In this document: positions 56,465 to 64,000 of the stretch, one piece after another | How the letters are laid out: each line of letters begins with the position of its first letter | How positions within the stretch are numbered: position 1 is the first letter of the stretch | Source: CALHRB01 sp964473465 | Lineage (GTDB): Bacteria > Bacteroidota > Ignavibacteria > Kapaibacteriales > UBA2268 | Reading direction: 5' to 3' | Length of the DNA stretch: 64,000 bases | Assembly: GCA_964473465.1 (NCBI GenBank) | Contig: CAYYPE010000003.1 | Coordinates: 62,001-126,000, forward strand | The notes under the pieces: generated by a model | What the model saw: the letters and a program-made list of their open reading frames with translations, nothing else | The model's database searches: none | Told to the model about the DNA's origin: nothing | Position numbers and translations under genes: made by a program

Positions 56465-56501
56465 TAATCATTTGATTTAACTTGGAAAAAGTTAATAAAA
56501 A

Positions 56502-56538
56502 GGGGCTCTCTCAAAAAACGAAACAGCCCCATTTTTTT
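56502..56538 (+). terminator. Rho-independent terminator after the peroxiredoxin gene
   Basis: GGGGCT (56502-56507) pairs with AGCCCC (56525-56530) across a 17-base loop, followed by ATTTTTTT. It lies between the convergent peroxiredoxin and SurA-like genes, and the run of As on its left could serve the other strand. Confidence 0.7.
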
Positions 56539-56549
56539 AAATTAAAAAT

Positions 56550-57845
56550 CTAATTCTTGATTTCCCAATACATTGTTTTTCTTAACGATTCAATCCATTC
56601 GGCATAAAGTTTATTTTGTTTATAAACTGATGCCATTTGTTCGATTTCTTTATAATCTTCGGGTAATTTTGGTGGATGTTCGGGTATAGTTCTTTTGCGA
56701 TAAATGATATGATAAGATTGTTTAGGTTTTGAGCTAAAAGCTAATGGCTCAGTAACACTGCCGTCGGGAATCTTATCAATAAATTCTTTATATGCAGCAG
56801 GTAGATCGTTCAAAGGAAATTTTCCGAGAAAACCACCAAGTGATTTTGTCTCTTTGTCATCCGAATATTTTTTAGCAAGCTCTTCAAAATTTTCACCCTT
56901 TAAGACTCTTTCCCTTAATTCCGACAGAATTTTTTTTGCAATTTCAATGTCATCAGAAGTTATACCGGTTTTGAAAAGAATGTGCCTCACATTAATCGAA
57001 TCTTTTGTTTTGTCAATAGTTTGAATAATATGAAAACCGAGAGGTGTTTCAATCACTTTTGATAATTCTCCCTTTTGCAAAGCAAATGCTGCTTTTTCGA
57101 ATTCAGGGAAGAGCTTACCTCTTGGGAACCAACCCATTTCACCTCCAATAATAGCTGTTCCGGGGTCATTGCTATATCTTTTGGCAAAATCAGCGAAATT
57201 TCCACCATTTAAGATTGAATCTCTGACAGAATTTGCAAGTTTGATTAGATTTTCTTTGATATTATCGTCGGATTCAACATTTTTAACAAGGTGATAAAGT
57301 TCGACCTGTGCCGGAATTACTTTAATGCTGTCTTTGAACTGGTCAAAGAAATCCTGGACTTCTCTTTGAGTAACCTTTATGTCCGAAAACTTCAATTGTT
57401 TGACTTTTTGGGATAATATCTGCTTTCGGATTTCTTCACGATATTCCGATTCCATTCGTGCTATGGACATACCATAAATATCCTCAACTCTTTTGGCAGA
57501 GCCATAGTATTGTATGACACGGTTAAGATAGAATTCCCATTGAGATTGGATTTCTTCATCGGAAGCAGTGATGGAATCTTCGATAGCTTTCATTATGACA
57601 AGTTTCTCATTAATCATTGCATTAAGAATTTGCTGTCTAAGTTCCCTGTCATTGATGTTGAGATTCGGATTTTGCTGAGAGAGAGCCATAAGCTGACCAT
57701 TTAGATCGGATTGCATAATAATCTCATTGCCAACAATAGCAAGGATTTTATCAACCGTTTCGCCTTCCTTTACCTGAGATTGAGAATAAAGAAAACTACC
57801 TGATAAAACCAATAATAAGACTAAAAATATTTTTTTGATAATCAT
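56550..57845 (-). CDS. surA: SurA-like periplasmic peptidyl-prolyl isomerase
   Basis: The 431-residue protein has a signal peptide (about 1-21, ending FLYSQ), a SurA_N chaperone region (VDKILAIVGNEIIMQSDL, then a helical part) and two parvulin domains (about 180-275 with GGEMGWFPRGKL; about 283-380 with NVRHILFKTG and GGFLGKFPLND). SurA chaperones outer-membrane barrels through the periplasm. The larger isomerase gene lies 17 bases upstream on the same strand. The symbol is by architecture; orthology to E. coli SurA was not tested. Confidence 0.85.
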   Translation of the reverse strand: MIIKKIFLVLLLVLSGSFLYSQSQVKEGETVDKILAIVGNEIIMQSDLNGQLMALSQQNPNLNINDRELRQQILNAMINEKLVIMKAIEDSITASDEEIQSQWEFYLNRVIQYYGSAKRVEDIYGMSIARMESEYREEIRKQILSQKVKQLKFSDIKVTQREVQDFFDQFKDSIKVIPAQVELYHLVKNVESDDNIKENLIKLANSVRDSILNGGNFADFAKRYSNDPGTAIIGGEMGWFPRGKLFPEFEKAAFALQKGELSKVIETPLGFHIIQTIDKTKDSINVRHILFKTGITSDDIEIAKKILSELRERVLKGENFEELAKKYSDDKETKSLGGFLGKFPLNDLPAAYKEFIDKIPDGSVTEPLAFSSKPKQSYHIIYRKRTIPEHPPKLPEDYKEIEQMASVYKQNKLYAEWIESLRKTMYWEIKN

Positions 57846-57862
57846 TTTTTGTGAATAAGAAT

Positions 57863-59965
57863 TTAGCTCATTTTTTTGAGAGAGTTCAAAATACTGGTCA
57901 ATTTATCTTTGTTAATTTTTACATTATACTTGGCTTTTAAAGAGTTTATCCATTTTTCGCTCAAATGTTTTTGAAGCAGGTCTTGAAAAGTTGGTGCAAA
58001 GTCTGGAATAGCCTCCTCGAATGTCTTTTGGCGTGGAGCTTCAAAATTATTAAGTTTCACAATGCTAAATCCATTATCATAGCGATGAGGTTTAGAAAAC
58101 TCACCAGGCTTAAGGTTATCTTCAATAACAATTTTAACTAATTGGTTATCTTTGGCAGTTACTCTACCCCAATGACCATTTTTCTCTCTGTAGCCAGCTC
58201 TTTGAGTATTCTCTTTTGCAAGTTCAGAGAAATCAGCTCCATTAACAAGCTTGTTATAAAGTTCATTAGCAAGTGTGTCACTCAGAACATAAATCTCGCT
58301 GATATCATAAACTGGTTGCGTAAAATATTTATGTTTTGTTGTATCCCAAAATGATCTTGCAAGAACAGAATCGAATTTTAATTTGTCCCATACTTCCATT
58401 GCTTCTACTTTGAAAAGTAGAATTCCATCCTTGAATTCCTTCAGTAAATTAGCATAATCAGGATATTCCTTTTCGAGTTGCAAAGAGACTTCGTCATATA
58501 CTAATGGATCGGTGATTTTATCAATTATGACCTTGAAATCATTTGTGTTTAATCCGAACCCTTTAAGATCATTTTGTTTGCTCATTTTAGTAATCACATC
58601 ATCAACTTTGTAATTGTAATTATTGAAAGCATATAAATTTTTATTTCTTAGTTCATTGCTGATATCTTTGCTCCAAGTAGTATCGAGATTATTCTTGGTA
58701 GTATCAATAGAGGAAACCAATTCTTTCAAAACATCATAATAGATATTAAAACCGAATGATTTCTTGACAGAGTCGAGAAAAGTTCTTTTGTCGGTTTCAA
58801 AATAAATCCTTTTGTATAATTTTTTAATTTCATCTCTTTCGGATTCTAAATTGAAAGCCTTCGAAGAATCACGCCTTATTATGTGAATTCCATAATCAGT
58901 TATAACTTTGCCAGATATTTCCCCATCCTTAAGATTATAAAGAGCTTCCTCGAATGGTGGTAGCAAATTTCTGCCGGTATTTTCCATTCCTGAAGACCTT
59001 GAATACCATGCGCCCAGATCGCCTCCTTTTATAGCACTTGATGGATCTTCTGAATTTTCCTCAGCTAATCTGGCAAAATCGGCACCAGTTTTTAACAGAT
59101 TTAATAAACTGTCCGCTTTTGCTACAACTTTCATAGAATCCTTATCCAATCCTTCAGAAAGGAGAATATGGCTACCTCGAACTTTAATTCTTGGTTCGCT
59201 TTTTAGCACTTTAACAATAAAATATCCGTAACGGGTTTTGATTAAATCGGGGTAATAGTTGCCGGGTTTTGTTTTGTAAATAGCTTCTTCAATTGGTCTT
59301 TGTGTTCTTCCAGCAGTAATATAAGTGCTAATAACTCCACCACGTTCACCACTTTCTTTATCATCAGAAGAATCTTTTGCAATATCCGCGAAATCCTTGC
59401 CTTGTTTTAATAAATCCAAGCAGGCTTTTCCTTTAAGATAAGCTGCCATAGTGTCGTTTTCGTTACCCATGGGGAATTGAAAAAGCATAATCGCTATTTG
59501 AAGCTCTCTGTCTCTTTTGCTAAGCATATCGTCAACCATCTTATCAACAAGCTTTTTATCTAAGAAGTAAGATTCTGCAAGAATCCTCCTGTTTTGAGTT
59601 ATATCAGCAATAACAGAAGAATCATTTTCAAATCCTCTTTGTATAGCATCCTGCACTTTAAGCCTGTATTTTGTATAAAGCTCAATAAAATCATTTAGAC
59701 TGTCTCTGGATACTTCCCAGAGTTTAACGTCTTTTCTGTTCATATTTTTTCGGAAAGCTTTTTCGAGGTCGGCAAATGTTATTTTTTCGTTTCCAACTGT
59801 AATAATAACCTCGTTTCTAAGCTTGTCTATCTCAGAATTTTTTGCTTTGGTTGGTTTATTATTTGATTTTCGAGTTGTTTTTTGTGGGTAGAGTGAAAAA
59901 TTGAAAATAAGTAAAAATGATAAAGAAAAAATTAATAGCTTAGTGAAATTACGCAAAATAAACAT
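57863..59965 (-). CDS. Large periplasmic peptidyl-prolyl isomerase with several parvulin units
   Basis: From the ATG at 59965 the protein is about 700 residues, with a signal peptide (FTKLLIFSLSFLLIFNFSLYPQ). A helical chaperone part and parvulin-type units follow near 150-240 (GGVISTYITAGRT), 255-365 (KVRGSHILLSEG, GGDLGAWYSR) and 575-670 (ISEIYVLSD, NGHWGRV). The upstream in-frame TTG at 59977 is less likely, because a GGGAGAAGG Shine-Dalgarno precedes the ATG. It probably assists folding of exported or outer-membrane proteins together with the SurA-like protein 17 bases downstream. Both may be important for T9SS cargo or for the large TonB receptors. Confidence 0.85.
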   Translation of the reverse strand: MFILRNFTKLLIFSLSFLLIFNFSLYPQKTTRKSNNKPTKAKNSEIDKLRNEVIITVGNEKITFADLEKAFRKNMNRKDVKLWEVSRDSLNDFIELYTKYRLKVQDAIQRGFENDSSVIADITQNRRILAESYFLDKKLVDKMVDDMLSKRDRELQIAIMLFQFPMGNENDTMAAYLKGKACLDLLKQGKDFADIAKDSSDDKESGERGGVISTYITAGRTQRPIEEAIYKTKPGNYYPDLIKTRYGYFIVKVLKSEPRIKVRGSHILLSEGLDKDSMKVVAKADSLLNLLKTGADFARLAEENSEDPSSAIKGGDLGAWYSRSSGMENTGRNLLPPFEEALYNLKDGEISGKVITDYGIHIIRRDSSKAFNLESERDEIKKLYKRIYFETDKRTFLDSVKKSFGFNIYYDVLKELVSSIDTTKNNLDTTWSKDISNELRNKNLYAFNNYNYKVDDVITKMSKQNDLKGFGLNTNDFKVIIDKITDPLVYDEVSLQLEKEYPDYANLLKEFKDGILLFKVEAMEVWDKLKFDSVLARSFWDTTKHKYFTQPVYDISEIYVLSDTLANELYNKLVNGADFSELAKENTQRAGYREKNGHWGRVTAKDNQLVKIVIEDNLKPGEFSKPHRYDNGFSIVKLNNFEAPRQKTFEEAIPDFAPTFQDLLQKHLSEKWINSLKAKYNVKINKDKLTSILNSLKKMS

Positions 59966-60060
59966 ACCTTCTCCCAATTTATATTCAAATCAACAAAATA
60001 ATCAATAAAAATAATTAAGAATATATAAAAGATTAGATTTATAAATTATTGTATATTAAA

Positions 60061-61443
60061 TCATATTTCTGCGGCAAGCCTGTTTGCTAATTTCCAAATA
60101 TCACCAGCCCCCAAAGTCAAAATCAAATCTCCTTCTTTTAATATTTCTTTAACATAATTATATGCTTCATCAAGAGTTTCAGCATAAATTACATTTTTAT
60201 GACCATATGAAATAGCAGTATCAGCAATTAATTTTCCGTATATACCTTCAATTGGTTTTTCCCGTGCGGGATAAACATCAGTAACTATGAGTATATCAGA
60301 GTCATCAAAAGATTTTCCGAAGTCTTTGTAAAAATCTCTTGTTCGGGTGTAAGTGTGAGGTTGGAAAACTGAAATAATTCTCTTATTCCAGCCATTTCTG
60401 GCTGCAGCTATTGTAGCCTGAACCTCAGTAGGGTGATGAGCATAATCATCAACAACCATTATTCCATTCTTATTACCCTTAATTTCAAACCTACGATTGA
60501 CTCCTGTAAATTCTGAAAGAGCTTCGGATATCTGTTCGAAAGGGATTTTCAGTTCCAGCCCTATTGCAATTGCCGCAAGACTGTTTCGAATGTTATGAAC
60601 ACCGGGTATATTTAATCTGACTTGACCTAATTCTTCACCTTCGTAAAATGTTTTAAATTCAGATTTTATATTATCGAATTTTATGTTTTCAGCTCTAACG
60701 TTGGCGTGTCGTGATAAACCATAAGTTATAACCTTTTTCTTAATATTCCCAAGTATGCTTTTAACACCAATATCATCAAGACAAACGGCAACAACGCCAT
60801 AAAATGGGACTTTGTTAGAAAATTCAAGAAATGTATTTTTCAGATCATCAAAATCTTTGTAAATATCTAAATGTTCTGGTTCAATATTATTAACAACTGC
60901 AATGGTTGGCAATAATTGAAGAAAAGATCGGTCGAATTCATCTGCTTCGACAACCGTCCAATCACCTTTTCCAAGTCGGGCATTTGTTCCACCGAATCCA
61001 CGTAATCTACCCCCAACTATAACTGTCGGATCCAAGCCGGCTTTTAGCATAGTCAAACCGCATAATGATGTGGTTGTTGTTTTACCATGTGTTCCTGAAA
61101 TAGCAAGGCAGTAATTCAATCTTGATACTTCGGCTAACATTTCGGCACGTCTTAGTAAAGGAATGTTTAATTTAAGAGCTGCCAGAGTTTCTGGGTTATT
61201 CATTGGATCAACAGCACTGGAATAAACGACTACCTCAGCATCTTTTACGTTATCTTCGCTATGACCAATATAAATCTCCGAACCTAAAGATTCTAGATAA
61301 TCTGTGTTCTCAGATCTGGCAATATCTGAACCTGAAACAATAAATCCTTGATTGAGTAGAATCTCAGCAATTCCGCTCATTCCTATTCCGCCAATTCCAA
61401 CAAAATGTATTTTTTTTACTGATGAGAAAATTGTGTTAATCAT
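60061..61443 (-). CDS. murC: UDP-N-acetylmuramate--L-alanine ligase
   Basis: The 460-residue Mur ligase adds L-alanine to UDP-MurNAc in the cytoplasm. Its N-terminal Rossmann domain has the UDP-sugar loop HFVGIGGIGMSG, the central ATP domain has the P-loop GTHGKTTTT (117-125), and a conserved VVDDYAHHPTEV near 330 follows. The C-terminal domain binds the incoming amino acid. The start MINTIFSSVKKIHFVGIGG fits. It follows a nitrilase-family gene after 9 bases. It is not in the ftsQAZ cluster here, unlike the usual dcw arrangement. Confidence 0.96.
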   Translation of the reverse strand: MINTIFSSVKKIHFVGIGGIGMSGIAEILLNQGFIVSGSDIARSENTDYLESLGSEIYIGHSEDNVKDAEVVVYSSAVDPMNNPETLAALKLNIPLLRRAEMLAEVSRLNYCLAISGTHGKTTTTSLCGLTMLKAGLDPTVIVGGRLRGFGGTNARLGKGDWTVVEADEFDRSFLQLLPTIAVVNNIEPEHLDIYKDFDDLKNTFLEFSNKVPFYGVVAVCLDDIGVKSILGNIKKKVITYGLSRHANVRAENIKFDNIKSEFKTFYEGEELGQVRLNIPGVHNIRNSLAAIAIGLELKIPFEQISEALSEFTGVNRRFEIKGNKNGIMVVDDYAHHPTEVQATIAAARNGWNKRIISVFQPHTYTRTRDFYKDFGKSFDDSDILIVTDVYPAREKPIEGIYGKLIADTAISYGHKNVIYAETLDEAYNYVKEILKEGDLILTLGAGDIWKLANRLAAEI

Positions 61444-61452
61444 TTCGTTTTA

Positions 61453-62247
61453 TTACAATTTATAATATTCTGGTTTTCGATCTAAAAAAATATCGTTGAA
61501 TTCATTAAAAGATTTTTTTCTTGTTTTTTCTGGATAAATCTCTGCTATTAATTCTGTCTCGGAGTTGAAATCTGTTTTAACTAATAATTCTCCATTATAT
61601 CCCCAAATTGCCGACTGACCTTTGAAAGTAACTTTCTCATCATCTCGAATTTCCTCGCCGGTTCGGTTTGCCACTGCAAGATAAACTTTGTTTTCTAAGG
61701 CTCTTGATGGCATGGATATGTGCCAGACGTCTGTAATCAGGTTAGAGGGACAAGCAATAATATCTGCACCATTTAGAGCTAATGTTCTTGCAGCTTCTGG
61801 AAATCTCCAGTCATAGCAAATCATCACACCGATATTAACATCAAGAGCTTCAGAGTAGAAGCAGTTAAAACCAGTGTTACCGGGATGAAAAGCTAAAAAT
61901 TCTTTGTAGAACAAATGTGTTTTTCGATAGATAAAACAATTTCCATTAGGAAAAATAGTGATAGCTGAATTATAAACTTTTCCCAATTCATCTATTTCAG
62001 GGAATCCGTATATTATTATTTTATTTAATTCTTTGGATAGTTTTTTGAAATGATGTGCTGTTGCTCCATCAACTGTCTCTGAAAATGATTTTGTTTCATC
62101 AAAATTCAAAAAAAAATATCCGGTTGTGGATAATTCAGGAAAAATGAGTAAATCAGAACTGGAGTTTTCAACGAAATTAGACATTTTAGCAATATTTGCT
62201 GCTTTATCACCGAAAATTGGAGAAAATTGAAATACTGAAACCTTCAT
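61453..62247 (-). CDS. Carbon-nitrogen hydrolase (nitrilase superfamily)
   Basis: The protein of about 265 residues has the Glu-Lys-Cys triad of nitrilases: Glu in FPELSTTGY, Lys in YRKTHLFYKE and Cys in VMICYDWRFPEAAR (E40, K111, C146 counted from the 62253 start). It cleaves a C-N bond, probably an amide. The subfamily resembles those acting on small omega-amides or deaminated glutathione, but this cannot be fixed from sequence. The ATG at 62247 begins at MKVSVFQFSP; the ATG at 62253 adds two residues. murC starts 9 bases downstream. A TAAATTTG element lies 27 bases upstream. Confidence 0.9.
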   Translation of the reverse strand: MKVSVFQFSPIFGDKAANIAKMSNFVENSSSDLLIFPELSTTGYFFLNFDETKSFSETVDGATAHHFKKLSKELNKIIIYGFPEIDELGKVYNSAITIFPNGNCFIYRKTHLFYKEFLAFHPGNTGFNCFYSEALDVNIGVMICYDWRFPEAARTLALNGADIIACPSNLITDVWHISMPSRALENKVYLAVANRTGEEIRDDEKVTFKGQSAIWGYNGELLVKTDFNSETELIAEIYPEKTRKKSFNEFNDIFLDRKPEYYKL

Positions 62248-62253
62248 AATCAT

Positions 62254-62729
62254 TTTTGTTTTTTATTATCACTCAAATTTACAGTAAAATAAGTTATGAT
62301 TATAAAAAATAATGAATAGCTATTCATAATTTTACAAAATATTAATTAATGTTTTTTAATAAGAAGTTCTCTATAATACGAATTACTCTTAAACACAAAT
62401 GATTTGAAACCTTGAACCATATGAAAAAAGATTAACGGATTATTAAAAAAAATTCATAATGAAATTTTTACTTTTTTCATATGAGAAATTTTTGTTTCTT
62501 GTATCGTTTCAAATTTCACAAAAAAAAAATTAAATTTTGTTAATGATTTTTAATCGAAATAACGACAGTATAATCAGGACGATTGACAGTTTCTTTATGT
62601 TTCATCTCTTTTGGTGAATACCCCTCTTTTTTATTTTTGTGATGTGCCGGTAACCTAATGATTAGGTTAAGTAATTAAAATCAAAGAAGTTATTTTAAAT
62701 AGATTTAGGAACCCAACAAAGGAGTGAGT
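62254..62729. other. Intergenic control region between divergent nitrilase and NlpC/P60 genes
   Basis: No gene fits in this 476-base, very AT-rich stretch. On the left, a minus-strand TAAATTTG (62281-62274) is a likely -7 element for the nitrilase gene. A perfect 16-base palindrome, ATGAATAGCTATTCAT, lies at 62312-62327. A 13-base inverted repeat (CATATGAAAAAAG 62418-62430 with CTTTTTTCATATG 62471-62483) encloses 40 bases. Near the right end is a palindromic TAACCTAATGATTAGGTTA. The NlpC gene has AAAGGAG before its start. I see no riboswitch I recognise. Confidence 0.6.
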
Positions 62730-63584
62730 ATGATTAGAAGAATAATATTTTTCATTAGACTGAATATATTTATATTTTTAATTCCAGCATTATTAATAGC
62801 TTTCCCATCTGAAAATGTATATGCTAAATCAAAAAAATCTTACAAAGTAGCAAGCTCCAAATCCAAAAAGTTATCAAAAAAGAAATCAAAGAAAAACAAA
62901 AGAAATTATAAACCTGAAATAACCCGACAACAAGCAATCGAGACAATTATAACAAATTCAGAAGAAGTATCTAACCTTGCAGGTCTTGAATCTTCAGTTA
63001 CCAATGTCTCATCTAATTCTAATATTAATAATAATGATGATGCTGATTATATCGAATTAGGAGAAGATCTGGCCGAATTAGAGCTTGAGGATGATGTTAC
63101 TGTGGATATGGATGCTTTCAGAATGCTATGGTTAAACTCTGTTGATAACGAAGAAGGTGACGATTTAACCCAGAATGGATTAAGCAAGAAAGCTATTATG
63201 AAAAATATTATGGATTGGTTAGGCACACCCTATCGTTTCGGAGGATTAACTGACCGTGGAATAGATTGCTCAGCTTTTGTCCAGAAAATTTATTTAACAT
63301 CTAATAATATTCATTTACCAAGAACTGCCCAGAATCAATTTTCTATTGGTCTCAAAATTAATAAGAATCAATTACAATTTGGAGACCTTGTATTTTTCCA
63401 TACCCGCAGACATGCTTATGCCTCTCACGTAGGTATATATCTTGGTGATAATCTGTTTGCTCATTCAAGCTCTAAATATGGAGTAACGGTTTCATCATTG
63501 GAAAGCACCTATTACAGCAACAGGTTTATCGGAGCAAGAAGGCTATCAGTCAGGGATATCGTTAGACTTAGTTCCGCTAATTAA
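62730..63584 (+). CDS. NlpC/P60 family peptidoglycan hydrolase, exported
   Basis: The 284-residue protein has a signal peptide (RRIIFFIRLNIFIFLIPALLIAFPS), a Lys-rich basic stretch (about 34-62), an acidic linker (about 100-130) and a C-terminal NlpC/P60 domain from about 155. The catalytic Cys is in GIDCSAF (Cys180), with His in SHVGIYLG (His233) and a second His near 245. It should cut peptide stems of the wall. The basic patch may bind the glycan or membrane. An upstream GTG at 62724 adds two residues, but AAAGGAG at 62718-62724 fits the ATG at 62730. It stands alone, divergent from the nitrilase gene. Confidence 0.9.
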   Translation: MIRRIIFFIRLNIFIFLIPALLIAFPSENVYAKSKKSYKVASSKSKKLSKKKSKKNKRNYKPEITRQQAIETIITNSEEVSNLAGLESSVTNVSSNSNINNNDDADYIELGEDLAELELEDDVTVDMDAFRMLWLNSVDNEEGDDLTQNGLSKKAIMKNIMDWLGTPYRFGGLTDRGIDCSAFVQKIYLTSNNIHLPRTAQNQFSIGLKINKNQLQFGDLVFFHTRRHAYASHVGIYLGDNLFAHSSSKYGVTVSSLESTYYSNRFIGARRLSVRDIVRLSSAN

Positions 63585-63599
63585 TGTTATTGTAAATTT

Positions 63600-64000
63600 T
63601 TACTCTAATGACTGTTTGACTTTTTCGACTGTCAATTCTAATCCTTTTGAAAATTCTATTTCAGGCTTCCATCCGTGAAGCCTGAAAAATTTTTCGTATG
63701 AACAAACACTTCTTCTTTGTTCGCCAGCTTTGGGTGGACCATGAAATTCTTCGCAGTCAGAACCTGTTAATTCCTTAATTTTTTTGAAAATGAAATTAAC
63801 ATTAGTCTCAACACCTGTGGTAACATTAAATATTCCTGATACTTCATTCCTCAAGGAAATAATATTTGCTTTAACAACATCTTCAATATATATATAATCT
63901 CGGGTGATAAATCCGTCACCATTAATAATAGGTTGCTCGCCCGATAGCATTTTATTAATGAAAATTGCAACAACCCCGGCTTCACCATGTGGATTTTGTC
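63600..64000 (-). CDS. NAD-dependent epimerase/dehydratase, C-terminal part, cut by window edge
   Basis: The open frame continues through the right edge (in-frame residues PHGEAGVVAIFINKM), so only about 133 C-terminal residues are seen. They match SDR sugar-nucleotide epimerases such as UDP-glucose 4-epimerase: PHGEAGVVAIF, then the substrate loop GFITRDYIYIEDVVKAN, then FNVTTGVET and the closing HGWKPEIEFSKGLELTVE. The catalytic YxxxK and the Rossmann loop lie outside the window. The product is probably for surface polysaccharide. The precise sugar cannot be told. Confidence 0.88.
   Translation of the reverse strand, partial: QNPHGEAGVVAIFINKMLSGEQPIINGDGFITRDYIYIEDVVKANIISLRNEVSGIFNVTTGVETNVNFIFKKIKELTGSDCEEFHGPPKAGEQRRSVCSYEKFFRLHGWKPEIEFSKGLELTVEKVKQSLE

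Noticed and set aside
62500..62729. c-di-AMP or other riboswitch ahead of the NlpC/P60 gene
   Set aside because: NlpC/P60 genes often carry such leaders in other phyla, but none of the conserved core sequences could be found here; only simple palindromes are visible.

Overview
This is an AT-rich, tightly packed bacterial chromosome segment. The gene set points to the Bacteroidota/Chlorobiota lineage, probably an Ignavibacteria- or Kapabacteria-like member. The supporting signs are five secreted proteins with C-terminal type IX secretion (T9SS) sorting domains, a TonB-dependent receptor paired with a DUF4249 lipoprotein, a DUF2279 protein, a Bacteroidota-style ClpS, Bacteroidota-type promoter elements (TAnnTTTG) and frequent TTG starts. 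The lineage call is an inference from gene content; there is no rRNA in the window.

Layout. 1-8 kb (+): the 3' end of a DUF2279 gene, a family 2 glycosyltransferase, a 1454-residue acyl-CoA dehydratase activase-type protein, a ketoacyl-ACP synthase III-like enzyme and purM. A tRNA-Ser(UGA) lies on the minus strand at 8.0 kb. 8.2-16.5 kb (+): an SDR protein, a probable structured RNA with its own promoter, then ftsQ-ftsA-ftsZ ending in a terminator, then mtgA, mutS and a DUF202 membrane protein. 16.5-18.8 kb (-): a TPR-like protein, a polyprenyl diphosphate synthase and tatC. 18.9-21.9 kb (+): an asparagine-synthetase-like protein lacking the glutaminase cysteine, and a GNAT-like protein. 21.9-24.1 kb (-): two repeat-rich exported proteins. 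purF (+) is followed by a BNR-repeat T9SS protein and nuoL-nuoM-nuoN (all -). 33.4-41.1 kb: clpS (+), an acidic unknown (-) and two tandem, clearly paralogous proteins of about 1075 residues with BNR repeats and T9SS domains (+).

41.2-43.7 kb (-) is an accessory DNA-modification island: a winged-helix/HNH nuclease, an SPPY-type DNA methyltransferase and an Mrr-like nuclease. It is followed on the same strand by a DUF4249 lipoprotein, a TonB-dependent receptor and a secreted lectin-like T9SS protein. 48.5-56.5 kb (+) carries an exported HMA-fold protein without the metal-binding cysteines, alaS, an AI-2E family permease, the malic enzyme-phosphotransacetylase fusion, and a redox group made of a thioredoxin, an unrecognised 56-residue protein with a perfect ribosome binding site, and a 2-Cys peroxiredoxin. 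56.5-62.3 kb (-) holds two parvulin-type periplasmic foldases, murC and a nitrilase-family amidohydrolase. The right end has an NlpC/P60 hydrolase (+) and the C-terminal part of a sugar-nucleotide epimerase (-), cut by the window edge.

Much of the window concerns the cell envelope: division (ftsQAZ), peptidoglycan (mtgA, murC, NlpC/P60), outer-membrane protein folding (SurA-like proteins), export (tatC, T9SS cargo) and surface uptake (TonB/DUF4249). No mobile element, integrase or CRISPR array was seen. The best leads for something new are the structured RNA ahead of ftsQ, the 56-residue protein in the redox group, the HNH/methyltransferase/Mrr island and the glutaminase-less asparagine-synthetase-like protein with its GNAT partner.
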